Source of the DNA: Dissophora ornata
Lineage: Eukaryota; Mortierellomycota; Mortierellomycetes; Mortierellales; Mortierellaceae
Direction of reading: 5' to 3'
DNA length: 56,347 bases
Assembly (NCBI GenBank): GCA_025201705.1
Contig: MU616684.1
Span: 1 to 56,347, forward strand
The position numbers and the translations under genes were made by a program. Shown here piece by piece: positions 12,627 to 24,600 of the stretch (the first letter of the stretch is position 1; each line of letters opens with the position of its first letter). The notes beneath the pieces were generated by a model. The model made no database searches and had not been told where the DNA came from. It saw only the letters and a list, made by a program, of their open reading frames with translations.

Positions 12627-12789
12627 TGGTGCCAGTCGACTCAAAGATAAATAAAATGCAATAAATGAAGGTTACAAATCTGTCTCCGACTGCATGCCAG
12701 CCCCCACTCAACCATAGCTCTTTTGCAATCACAGAATGCGTTGCATTCTTCCTCTGGAGAGGGAGCCATGCAGTGTATTGGTGGCGCAA

Positions 12790-12908
12790 GGCGTGTAAAT
12801 AAGACGACTTCTCAGCCACAGGCCCAGTCGTATACAAATTAGCAGGTGTGCAATAAAGGAACCCGATCTTTTTGTCCTATGATCCACGTTTTATTGCAAT
12901 GCCTAGTG
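12790..12908 (+). repeat. Second copy of the 3262-3410 repeat segment
   Basis: Matches 3262-3410 in the same orientation, including ACAAATTAGCAGGTGTGCAA, AATAAAGGAACCC and CAATGCCTAG. In the first copy CAATGCCTAG is the stop-codon end of a minus-strand small gene. Here it is what remains of such an end, lying tail to tail with the plus-strand relic at 12338-12626. Confidence 0.75.
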
Positions 12909-13150
12909 TATCGTGTGCACCGAATGTGCTAAACAAATTGAGTGACTCCAATATGGAGTCACTCAAATGAGAGTTAATGTGTTGATATCGTAGAGATGCC
13001 CAATTATTGTACTTGTGATGAAACAATAGAAACAAAAGGAACTCAGAACCAAGGCGAAAAGACATTAGTTTCGAGCCCATACGAAAATGAGGTGAACACT
13101 GGTCAAGCAGACATTGGGGGACAGCTTGTGTACTAATCGCCCAATGTATT

Positions 13151-13600
13151 AGAGATCCACTTCCCAAACGAAACACCCCTCATCACCCTCACAATGCAAA
13201 CGAATGATGAGTCATAGGCTGGCGCATCCGAATAATATTGGGACCGCCCAACGTTTGGCGAGCATACCAGACTGAAATGCAAGACAGCTTGCATACTGAG
13301 AGCGAATGCTCCCCAGTAGCTGTCCCCATATCCAGCCGGCTCGGACCTCCCACTATCACCATTCGACGATGATACTGCGTGAACAGCCGCTGAGCGGAAG
13401 CGCTAAAGCATATCGGTCAACGTTTATAAGCGATCCACCTCCCAAACGGAATACCCGCCCCACCCATCCTTATCAAGTCTTAGCAAGTAGAAAGAGTGTT
13501 GCAGGTGTTGCAGGCGGACAAACCAGTCGTTTGGCGGGCATACCAAGCTGAAAATTCGGCATCGCTTTATGCTTCCTTATCCAGAAGGCTCGGACCCCTC
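13151..13600 (+). repeat. Diverged direct duplication, period about 278
   Basis: GATCCACTTCCCAAACGAAA near 13152 recurs as GATCCACCTCCCAAACGGAA near 13431. GTTTGGCGAGCATACCAGAC near 13252 recurs as GTTTGGCGGGCATACCAAGC near 13530. GGCTCGGACC is also shared with slightly shorter spacing. This is an old tandem duplication with indels. Confidence 0.75.
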
Positions 13601-13917
13601 AATGCTCAACTCAGAAGACACACCAAAAATGAAAATGGAACACTTACTGATGAGTCTTTGTCTTGATTGAACCGCAGAAACTGATGGGTGTGATAATGAG
13701 AGTCGGTGGAGGGAAACGTGATCGAACCGTAGAAACAGGAGGAGGGCAGTAATGAGAACAAGTGAGTATGATGCTAACGATCAGATAGAATGAGAAGAGA
13801 GAAAGGCAAACAATATTAATCCGTCCTTCACTCTCTCTACAGAACAAAAAAAAAGCGCGAGACAGTGTGGCTAAACGGGAGTGGGACTTTGACTACAGGA
13901 AAGAGAGATAGGCGAAG

Positions 13918-14195
13918 GCTCCCGACTCAAGGTCCATCCAGGGGAACCTTTTGCGTCACCACTTGGACACAACAGGCGCTTACCTGGAAATCACACACTG
14001 AGAATCAAAGCCAACATCTGCTCCACCTTCCAGGTCGTAAGAAAGTAAGAGAGGAGAGAAATATGTCTCGCAAGAGAGCCTTGGTCGCCATGCAGAGCAT
14101 AAACAGACCTAGAACCAAGTTTCCCGACCCAAGGCCCAGACAGGGGAACCTGTTGGATCTTGCTGTAGACCACACAGGCGCTTACCTGCCCATGT
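13918..14195 (+). repeat. Diverged direct duplication, period about 200
   Basis: CCCGACTCAAGGTCCATCCA followed by GGGGAACCTT and ACAGGCGCTTACCTG (13921-13987) recurs as CCCGACCCAAGGCCCAGACA followed by GGGGAACCTG and ACAGGCGCTTACCTG (14124-14188). Confidence 0.75.
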
Positions 14196-14345
14196 ACATT
14201 GGGAATCGAAAACGATGATCCAGCCCGCATCCTTAACATACCACCTCCTCTCGCTCTCTCCTAAACCTTATCAGCCATCAAAGTCCCACTCGATTGCTTT
14301 CTACGTACCTTCATGAATCTTAAGAGAGCAGGGCGCGGGGAATGG

Positions 14346-14400
14346 TCAGAGAGAGAGAGAATGAGAGAGTGAGTGAGTACTGAGAGAGTGAGAAAACAGG
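14346..14400 (+). repeat. GA-rich simple repeat
   Basis: A run of GAGA and GAGT units, low complexity, between genes. Confidence 0.7.
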
Positions 14401-14868
14401 CTCGAGAAAACAGGCTCAAATTACGTCACAGGGGCATTTTTTAGAGAGTAGCGGTGTGGAAAGTCCGTGCGAGGGCATGTGCACGCGCCACCAGTCATAA
14501 TATCCTCTCTATCATGCAGACAGCTCGAGCAGAACTCTCTCCAGATCATGCTATCATGGCCCGTTGTCACCCAAGCAGCCGATAGACAACCCTGGCTGTA
14601 GCATCGGAGAAAAAAAATTATGTTGCAATTCTCGGTAAAGGTGCTTGTTGCGTCTCTATCTGGTTTTGAAATCTTCGCCATGGACATTTGACAGGATGAC
14701 ACCAAAAATAACACCAGAGACCTTGACAATTATATCACGAAGAATGTACTCGATTAAGATGAGATGAGAGGGCTGGAAGTACACATAGACAAGGTGAAGA
14801 CAATAGCGTGTATAAAGACTAAAGATGAGATGAGCACTTGTCCATAATCACTTCATTTCACACACAAC

Positions 14869-17800
14869 TCAGGTGTCGTTCAAAATACTAAAGAAATCTT
14901 CGTCTTTTAACTTGGGCCGTGTCTGCGGAGGCACACGGCTCGATCTGGTAGAGCCTTGCGACGAAGCAGAGGAAGGACGGCGACTTGCTGATCCTGCTGG
15001 CTGAGGTGCAGGGTCCTTGGATCTTAATGTTGTCGCTGAGGTGGAACTGTCGCTGCCAAGTGGAGTTACTGGGCGCACAAAGGTCTTGCTCGGCCTTGTT
15101 GGTCCGCTGGGCGGTGGTCTGGGCAAATTCGGAGATGGCGCTCGAGGCTTTAGCAAAGCACTCGTTTGTCCTGTATTCTGATCAACTGGTGGACAGCGAG
15201 CGGGTGAGTTTTTGATCTCTATCGCCGTTGGGTGTTGGGTCGATGCAGTGTTGTTCGAGGATGGCGAAATTGTCTCTTCCTGTTTTCTCCGAGGCGCGCG
15301 CGCTTTAGGTATAAGCCTGCCATGAAAGGCATCAACGATCAGCTCACTCTTAAGAACTTCCACAGCACATGCCGCCCCTGAATGAACCAAGGTGATAGAC
15401 TCTGGTGTCTCTGTGTTGATCAGTATTCCTTTAATCTTCTCTAGCCCCATGGAGAGGTCCTCCCAATCCAGGCGATCTAAAGGCGTCGTAAATCCCTTCG
15501 CAGCCTGCAAAACTGCGTCCAGTGCGAGACTGTAGGTCTTTGCGATAAATTTGATTTCCTACATGGAAACAATGGCGCCGCATGAAGTAGAAACACGGGT
15601 TAGATACATACAGTAAGCGAGTGCAGAGTCGAGGATTCATATTTGTAGCATTGAAGTGCACAGGGACCTACAGCGATCAAACTACCAAGAAACTGTCGCA
15701 AGGTTGGCGCCAGCACCAACGGAGGGAGGCGTTCTCGCTCATCAGATTCAGCTGGCGTGGAATGATTAGTATGTCCTGCCTTTTCTGCAAGTCGAATGCT
15801 GAAGTTCTCAGCAAGCTTCAGAGTTTGATCGCAGGTCCTTTCTGTAAATTGTGATAGCGCACGAAGCCCGTCAAAGTAAACCGACAAGAGTCTAGACTCA
15901 AAGAACTTTTTGATTGGTGCTCTGGCGAAAAAGTCGCGTTCACTGGCGCGTGATTGGTGATTATGCCACTCTATAAGTTACATCAGTGAATATAAACGTG
16001 CATGTTTAGCCCTTCGAGTCATCATTCTAAGCGTGCTGCACTCACAATTTCAACATAACAATTGACATCAGATTGGAGCATACCATGTTCGAATGCATTG
16101 ACTGTGTCTGGTACCAGACTGGACAACTTTTTCGTGCAGTTACGGAGCTGTCTCAAATGTGAGGTCCCTTGGACGCCCATCTTCTCTAGCTGTGACAACA
16201 CCGAACGAAAAGCCTTGTGTCCTGTCAGCAAATCGACAAAAAGCTCTCCAACAGCAGAGTCCAGGCTTTGAAGACCCAATAGTCGCTCCAGATCGTCAAG
16301 TTGCTCCATTTCGCGAATATGCGCCTTGCTTGATGTCAACGCTGCTACACGGGATGTCGCCAAGGAGGCAATAGATCGCATCGAAACAATGTGAATGCGC
16401 CCGCCTGATTCTGTAAATAGTGTCGCCAAGTTCATGTTGAGTGGCACCTTAAGATTATATGTAGAAGTATTCCCGTTATTAACTGCGGCGAAGCGAATAT
16501 CATTTCATGGCTCTCACTTGACTGTAGTATTACCTTGAAAGGAGCTGCGTCTTCCGAATTGTCAGACAAACTGTAAGATCCTCCTTGAGCGTGTGAGAGT
16601 TGACCTGCACGTCTCTATGTAATTAACATTACACACACACAGCACGGGTTTAGCAACAGTACTTTGTATCACTGCTACAGACATAATATCACCGCCGTGC
16701 CAAGAAATACCATCTCCTTGCAACTTACCACGTCCGAGATGACATCGACGGCTTTTTTGCCCAATATTTCCAAGGCTCCAAGTCCTGTACTGACCACGTT
16801 TCCTCCAACCGCCTCTAAAGTGGGGTTCGCGAGGGCCAGCCGGTCGACTTTTCCCGCAATCTCACGGGCGCTTGGTGTATCTTTAGAGGTGTACTGTTGT
16901 GTATGACTCGGTGACGGAGATATTGGCCGTGATTGATAATTGGCACTACCAGATGCAACCTTTGAGGCATTGGACTGACTCGCCTGTGTGACTTTCCGAT
17001 GCACACCTAAGACGGCACTTCCCAGAGCATTTGACGCAAAGTCAAGAGTCGAGAATAAAGCTTGGGCAGGTCGAAGCTATACTCAAACAGAAAAAACAGC
17101 TGTAAGCGAACCAAAGTAGCGTGCTTTTCAGGGGTAAGACTAATAAAAGTGACTGCGGTCAGTGCATACTTCAGTTGATGGTCTTCTTTCCGACGGCTGG
17201 TCCGATGGAGTTTCCTCTTGTCTAGGCGTTAGAGTGGTGGATCCGGAGCTGATTTCAGGGACTTGCAGGGTATTCCTTTGGAGCTGATGTTTAGCGAATA
17301 AATCCCTCACACTCCTCGTATCACTATCGGCCGCTTGACCAATCTTTACAATCGATAGATCTGACCCCGTCTGTGGTAGTAATGGTTTAAGGTCGGCTCC
17401 ATTTTTTGATAGGACTCTGTCTGTGTTTGATACGCGATCCTGCTTCGACAAAGGTTGCTGAGGACGCGTTGGCTCTGCTAGGTCAGTACTAAATTGTTGG
17501 TCCCAATCATCCCCCCAGGCGTCATCCCCCCAATCGTCTTCCTTGCGCCCTGCGACATCTTCATTGTATGCAAGTTTGTTTCCAGAGACTAAATTTGGCG
17601 ACATTTCTGAGAGGACTTGCGATGGTTGCAATTTACCGACAGGTTGTTGACGTTGGATCTGTTCCTGTTGAGAGTGCGGTGATCTCGGGAGGCCTGAAAT
17701 ATCGCCATTGTCAGACCCCCAATCAGCTAAAGGTAGGTGTGGCTGCCCCATCACTGGAGGTTGCATTGGGCCAGAAAGTCGATTCACAGGCACAGTCGTT

Positions 17801-18603
17801 CGAGCGGTTTGTTGCAATAGATCTGGCGATGGAGCCAATGGTTGTAGATGCTGCCGCTGCTGCTTGCTCTGTCTCTCGCGTTCATACTCATATTCCGGGT
17901 CGAGTGATTCATATACTCGATCGATCTGTTCCGTCGCGACATTGCGTATTCCTTGACCTGTAGTTTGTAAACATCTGTCAGTATGACTGTAGATCCTTGC
18001 TGCGGCACGATATCCATAAGATCAACATGTATTCTCCCTACTTATCGTTTGTGCCCTGGACACTACTACGTTGGGATTCTCAATGACCTCGTTGACAGTG
18101 CTCACCGCTGTGTTAATCCATGAGCTGAAAGAACCCCAACCGCTGCCAGGCTCCTTTGTCTTCAGGTTGCTCGAAAGTGCGTCATTGCTTTGCATACCTC
18201 CTTCTTGGCCAAAGCCTTTTAGGGGTGTTGCGCTGCGCCTAGCTTCCTCTGCGTGCTGCTCACGATAAGGATCTGACGGTGACGGAAGGAGAGGCCGGTC
18301 ATCGGTCCAAGAGTCGACGCGACAAGAGGTCTTTGGCAGGCAAGCTGCTGATGAGGGCGGGATATCTTCTCCTGCCACGCCTCTGGTCGGCTCGTTTGAT
18401 CTGATAGAAGCGATTGGCAGTTGCACCGATGTAGGGGACATGTCTGAGTGGTAGGAGGTTGGAGGGGATGTCTTGCGAGCTGCTGGAGGAGCAACGAGTG
18501 GAGCGGAAGTCTCCATACTCTCGTATTCCTCGCCCTTGGAGGCGCTTGCAAAGTCGTTCTCCGAGTCGCGCTCTTTTCCGTTAGCGGCAGGGGCGTCGGG
18601 CAT
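14869..18603 (-). CDS. FAM114 (Noxp20)-like protein
   Basis: Begins MPDAPAANG at 18603. The N-terminal exon is acidic and Ser/Pro-rich and carries GSGWGSFSSWINTAVSTVNE, the Gly-Trp helix that opens FAM114 proteins. The next exon continues QGIRNVATEQIDRVYE, a long Gln/Pro-rich linker and an acidic Trp motif DDWGDDAWGDDWD. Then come an exon ending in STGLGALEILGKKAVDVISD, the family's hallmark, and an alpha-helical C-terminal half (16447-14869) including NLATLFTESGGRIH and YFDGLRALSQFTERTCDQTL. The tail is Ser/Pro-rich. Five or more introns. FAM114 proteins in animals associate with Golgi and Rab2; in fungi the role is not established. It is divergent from the RING gene, whose ATG lies about 170 bases away. 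Confidence 0.82.
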
Positions 18604-18771
18604 TGGCTCTTCGTTGTCGGATGGCAAGAGGAGGGCGTTTGGGAAGAAGAGATGGGGTGAAAGATGGAAAAGACTACCATGTCAAAAGCCTTAGTGACTG
18701 TGCGCTGTGTTGAGGTACATAAAATGAAGGCGCATTGAGACGACTAATCTCACTCATGAACTGACCCCACC
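18604..18771. promoter_or_regulatory. Shared divergent promoter region
   Basis: Only 168 bases separate the ATGs of the minus-strand FAM114-like gene and the plus-strand RBR ligase gene, so both core promoters must lie here or overlap the leaders. A TACATAAAATG stretch near 18716 is a possible AT-rich core element for the plus-strand gene. Confidence 0.55.
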
Positions 18772-21389
18772 ATGGAGACACTAGTCCGGCTGTTCCCTTC
18801 ACATCCACCCGGCGACTTGCGTCGCTACCTTGACAGCGCGCATGGCATCCTCGAAATAGCTATAGAAGCTCTGCTCGAGACTACAGACCGACAGGTCAAC
18901 ACCAAAGTGCAGCGCGTCGTCGACGTTGAAGAGGAACGGAGTCGGAAACGAGTGAAGCGACATTCCAGCAATGTAACTGAAGTCGTCAATGAACGGGGCT
19001 GCTTGTCCCTAGACTTGACTCAGGATTCTAGCGACGATGGCGACGACGACGACGACGACGACGACAGTATACAATGCTTAGGCAGCCATGCTACCAATCA
19101 CAGTCCACAAGACACCCAAGGTGCAAGCTCAGCTCCACCCAGCTTTGAGGACTTTCACAATGAACAGCAAACACTACAACTTGAGCAGGCTCAGAAGGCG
19201 GCGCTGATGGAGGATCAAAGACGTTTGCTGGTCACTAATTTTACTTCTATTGCACAAGACATGTTTGAAAACATTTCAGTGCCATATCTCGAGAAGCTAA
19301 TAGAGGAGACCCGTCCAAAAATCTCGTCAGACAATGAATTGGTGGAAGCGTGCATCGAACGGATCTTTGCGTTAGGGGGCAAGTACCCAAAAGAGAGGAA
19401 GAAGCGCCGCGATCGCAACGAAGGTGGTACAGCGAGCACTAGCACCAACAAGCAATACCAACTTGGCGATGACGTCGATGAGGATGCGACGAGTTCTGAA
19501 GAGGATGAGGGTGGCTCCAGTAGCGGAAACGCAGGAGCAGAGGCCACAAAATGTGGGCCAGCAAAAGTGCGAGACTTTATGGATTGTACCGCCAGAATGT
19601 CGGCTACATATGAAACCCACAGGTTAGCGGCCCGTTGCGTGTCGACGATTGTTATAAAACAAGAACTTTGTTAATAACTAATATGCTTCGTTTTTTTATT
19701 TTTTTTTATTTTCAGCGCAATGCAATTGTACCAAGACTTTCCACGGATTGCTGCGAATTCTATCAGAACGTGCCTGAAAAAATTCAATTTTCACTATGCT
19801 CCAGCCTTCGACTACCTGAACAATCTATGGACCGAGATCGAATCAGATGGCCGAGGTAAAAACAAGGCAGGTGAAATCAGGATTGTCTCGTTAGTGGTTC
19901 CTAGAAAACAGTCTGTTATGCCCAAGACACCAGATGCAGAATTTAAGAAGGAACTGGAGTCGGTGAAGGCGAGAGTTGGTAAGTGGCATATCCACACGGA
20001 AAAGGCTGCCTCAGGTTGTCCTTATCCTAGGGAAGTATAGTCGCTTCTGTTTGCTAACGTGCGCTTCTCAACTATTCAGCCAAGGAACTAGAGGAGTTAC
20101 AAGCGGTCGAGGAGGAAGAGCGAAATATGAACTACTACAAAGACCGCGGTGAACTCATTGAGTGGTAAGAATCCGATCTGGATGTGGAAGCTAGCTCCTC
20201 TTTAGATGTTAGTACGTCTAACACTGAATCGTTTTGTTCTGCCACACTTAAGCGGCTGCTGCTATGATGATGTACCTCCGAATAGGGTTGCTCAATGCGA
20301 AGATGGTCATCTCTTTTGCTTTGAATGCTCAAAACGCGGCGCTGAAGTCGAGCTTGGATACAGGCGAACCATTCTTAAGTGCATGACAGCAGGATGTGTC
20401 GCTGTCTTTATTGATTCGGAGGCAATCAAGTTTCTGCCGAAACCAGTCTTTCATGGGTTATTACGGGCAAGGCAGCAAGAAGAGCTGAGGATGGTAAGGA
20501 TGTTAACATATGGATCAAATTTGCGGATTATAGGCAGTTGACGCCCTACTAACACTCTTTATAGGCCGGATTGGACTCACTTGTGGAATGCCCTTTTTGC
20601 TCTTACGCCGCTGTGGTGGAGAACGACCTGGACAAGGAATTTCGCTGCCAGGCGCCAAGGTGCCGCAAGGTGTCATGTCGACTTTGCAAGGCGCCGACAC
20701 ATATTCCACAGTCCTGCGATGGTAGGCAGCTCAAAGCGTGAGGCGATATATGGCATTTGATCCTTGACACTTGCAAAGTATTTTTGACGCGATGGGCTTG
20801 GGACTTTTTTCTGACATTGATAGAATATCGTAAAGAACAAGAGAAGAACAGTGTCTTGACAGTACAGCACCAAGTGGAGGAGGAAATGTCTCAAGCCCTG
20901 ATCCGCGAGTGTCCAAAGTGCAGCTCCAGGTTTTTCAAGACTGAAGGCAAGTGAACTCTCAGGGACACCACCTATGGGTCACCCTATGCTTGCTGTAAAT
21001 TGTTTGCGTTCCTGATTCCTCTTCGCCTCGCCATATAGGATGCAACAAAATGACGTGCACAAAATGCAGCACCAAAATGTGCTATATTTGTAAAAAGCAG
21101 ATCAAGGACTATAGTCATTTCGACCAGACACCTGCCGGACAACAGGCAACAAACAGCAAGCGTAAGAGAAAGCGCAACGAAGACGACTAGCAAGCCACGA
21201 ACTGAAAATGGTATTGCAGCATATATTGATAATTGGTGCTATTGTTCCTGTATCTTAGTGTGTCGACTCTGGGATAACACTGTCGAGAGGAATGCAAATG
21301 ACGTAAAGGAGGCAGCCCAGAGGATGATGCATGCACTTCAAACGGACAAGCCGGATTTGGCGGCACAAGTGCGCTTGGATGTCCCATAG
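18772..21389 (+). CDS. RBR E3 ubiquitin ligase, RNF216/TRIAD3-like
   Basis: An RBR ligase transfers ubiquitin from E2 through a RING1-IBR-RING2 relay. The first exon (18772-19622) has a poly-Asp tract and the helical DFxRIAANSIR-type region continues after splicing. RING1 starts with CGCCYDDVPPNRVAQCEDGH and FCFEC (intron 20166-20250 splits the first Cys codon). The IBR has LVECPFCSYAAVVE and FRCQAPRCRKVSCRLCK. RING2 has IRECPKCSSRFFKTEGCNKM and TCTKCSTKMCYICKKQI, with the expected catalytic Cys within EGCNKMTC. The C-terminal exon is LCRLWDNTVERNANDVKEAA to LDVP. Domain order and spacing match RNF216. The intron at 20947-21038 uses a GC donor. It converges with the DENN gene. Confidence 0.9.
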
Positions 21390-21671
21390 TGAGTGGTCTA
21401 TCTTTGCATGTACAAATAACGCAGCAACAACACTGAGTTCAGCCTCAGTATTCTCACACCATCAAGACTGAAGTATATAGCGCCATGAATGCCATTCCTG
21501 TTCATACGTTGTACAGAAAGTAATGGCGGGACAATGTATCATTCATGCAGTTATTACATACAATGATATGTGCTGCAAACTAAAGATATAAAGGATCAAG
21601 CGTTGTCGGGAATCGCCGCTCATCATTATCTTTTTAAAAAAGAATAAAATAAAAAAGGGAGAGAGGGGATG
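21390..21671. other. Convergent 3' intergenic
   Basis: 282 bases between the stop codons of the RBR ligase (plus) and DENN gene (minus). AT-rich with an A-run near 21635-21655; presumably holds both 3' ends. Confidence 0.6.
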
Positions 21672-24600
21672 TTAGTCATGGTGGACAAGGACAAAGGTTA
21701 AATGGCGTTGTTGACAGGACAGTAAGACGACAAAGATTTTGGTACCATATAACTGAATGTCGCCCGAAGGCGGGATGGCCTTGGCGGTCCCTTGGACTCC
21801 ATAGCTTGGGTCCTAAATGAGGATCCAAGAAGTAAAAACGAGAATGCACTCACTCGCAGTCAGTTAACCGTTCGACAACACAAAAATGAGATGCCATTGT
21901 CCTCCAAGTTCAATTCACACTCACGTCCAGAAACTTTGTCTCTTCCTTGCCAAGCCTAAATCGCGACCGGTTGATTTTGGCCTTTATCACCTCATCGAAA
22001 AACATAATCTCTGTGTCTCCAGGCGGTCGATCCACTCGATCCTGAATGAACTGGGCAAACGCCGGAGATTCTGAAAATGCAGACATAAAGGGCTAACAAC
22101 ATATAAAATGATATAAGTCAAGGTACTGAAGACCGCCATCACTCAAATCGCCAAAGAAGCGTACCTTCGAGTCTTTGTCGACACTCTTCATGAAGATATC
22201 ACGATGGAAGGTCACAGTGTCGCTGTGACAGCTACTGTCAGTGCTGTTTCGGAGTCTTGGCGCAGGTGAGTGTACCTGCTGCTGATGAGTTTGCTCAAGA
22301 CTCGTCGAAGTCCAGTTCGGTTGAGAAAATGATCCTGATAATTTTGAGTTGAGACTATGGCTGCTGCCGTTTTGCGCGTTTCTTCCCGTCCATCTTTGAA
22401 AACTAGCCCATGAGAGCCTATCCCGGCCACCGTCTCGTTCGCCTTCGCTCTCACTATTGGACAACTGTTTAGCATGACTATTCCTGCGGCGGCTAGGAGG
22501 TTGACTCGGAGCATGTTGCTGCTGATGTTGCTGCTGCTGTTGTAGTTGGTTACGGTGCTGCAGCGATGAATACTGTTGCGACTGGCTATGTGCCGCGCCG
22601 GCAATGATGCCTGAGCGATAGCCCTTCATGAGGCCGGCCCACATCTGTAACACGCTCCAGCAAACCCTTGGCTCGTCGAAACCTCGAGGCTCACACGGAT
22701 ACAACAGCTCATCCAGGCATCCAGCGTGTATATAAAGCGAACATCCCTCACAACGATAGACCATATTTTGTGTCGCAAAAACCTGAGAGCAGATAACACA
22801 GCGACAGCTGGTAATTGATATCGGCACAGGAGTCGGTATGGATGAGAGTATGTGACCCTCTATGGCCATAGGCGCCGTCCTACCCGATTCTCCTGAAGCA
22901 GTAAAGGTGCCATCTTCCTCAGGGCTGGCCATGCTTACAGTTGCGGAAGATACTGATCCATTGATGCTAGCCATCGTGTTGGAAGTCATGGTGGAGACAG
23001 GCGACTTTGATAAGATGCTCGAGGTGGACGAATCGATTGAAGTGAAAGAGGCGCGATGCCTCAGTCCTGGACCATCATAACCGCTAGCTATGGATGCCAC
23101 GTAGGTGCTTTGGTTGCTGTTATGTCGATTTATGCTTGGATGAGCTGTCAACATGCCCGTAGTTATACTAGAGCCGTCGTGTTTTTTAGAACCCTCAAAC
23201 ATGTTGGAGCGGGTCCTAGATGGCGAAAGGACCTTCCGTGATACCGTCTTGAACGACTCTGTTGAACCCTACATCAGCAATAAATGAAAGAATAGTCAGA
23301 TGCGGGTTGTTCGCGCGCTTTCAGGCATTTACCAAATGCCATGTGCATGGCTGCCATACATGGTTCAAATAAGGTGATTGATATTTCATCGAATCCGATC
23401 GACCGAGAGTATCCTATACGTGTTTAGAAATGGCCAGACATTGTCATTACTGTCGTTGTCAGGCAATTGACTGTCGTAGAGTCCCCAGCTCGATTGCACA
23501 GACCGGTCAGCCTACCTTGCTCTGGGTTGCATCTTTGACATCCAGGTCTGGGTTCCTATCCAAGATACCTTCTGAGGCTGATCTGGCCATACCTCCAACA
23601 ACCTTCGAGTAGAGTTGAGGTTGCGAGGACTGATTTCCAGCCCCAAGGGATATAGTATCCGCTGAAGAGCGCTTGCCAGATTGTCCGGTGGGCATGCCAA
23701 GTACATTGTTCAGGTCACGTAACGATCCGTTGCCGCTGTATGTCACAGAGCCGTTTGTACTTGAGCTACTGCTCGATGCTGCGTGATGGGATCGTGCTTT
23801 CTCGCGCCTACTCGGTCGTGGGGCGAAAGAAACGTCGCACAACAGCGTGAGCCGTGAATGAGGAAACGCTTCTTTAACATAGACCGGTGGACCCAGAGTC
23901 GGGTTAACGACGCCTGGCGACCGCCGCATGGCAGATGTCGGTGCATACAGCTCCAGAGATTGGATAAGCTTTCGTCGTTGGCGAGGTGGTAGCTGAATTG
24001 GCGCTAGCTGAACTTCAACTGAGCCGTTATCCAAATCAACGACACATGCCTAAGTCGAATCAATGTTTTGCGTTAATGCAGATCAAAGCTGGCTGCAAAG
24101 CATGATTAGGCCTGGACTTTGGTATGTTCGCTTACATCCTCTGGTGGAAAGTCCGAGTCACGGCTGCGCCGCTCGACTCCGATAATATACGGCACTGGTG
24201 CTTGTAAATATGTCATTAACGCAGAGGGAAGAATGGGTACATAAACTCCCTGCCAGTAGAGTGGGAAAAGAAGGTACAGGAAGCTCTCGCAAGCAAGCGT
24301 CAACATTCCCAAATAGGATGACACAAAAATCACTCTTCCCTCCGACAAAATAACCTAGAGAGTTTACATAATGATGCAAATGAGTGCGTGGCATGGAAAT
24401 AGACGATAATGACTCAAGGCGTGTTTTCTTGTCGATCCTATCCGGCTATACCTCTATGATCGTTACTATGTCTTCGGCGGAAAGACATTTGAAAAGAGGA
24501 AAGAGCGAAAACTATGCATCAAAGCAGTGTTAGGAGCAAGAATACTATCACTTTTTTTTTTTTTTTTTTTTGGCAAGTGCCTCTCCGCACTTACGTTTTT

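Larger units (their letters stand above)
12909..14868. other. Gene-poor stretch with short duplications
   Basis: No supported gene. It contains two diverged direct duplications (listed separately), A-runs and GA-rich simple sequence. The right end is the 3' flank of the FAM114-like gene. Confidence 0.55.

Noticed and set aside
22020..22075. Apparent frame break in the last part of the DENN gene
   Set aside because: On re-reading, the minus strand runs open in one frame from FAQFIQDRVDRPPGDTEIMF onward; the break was a misread of the sequence.
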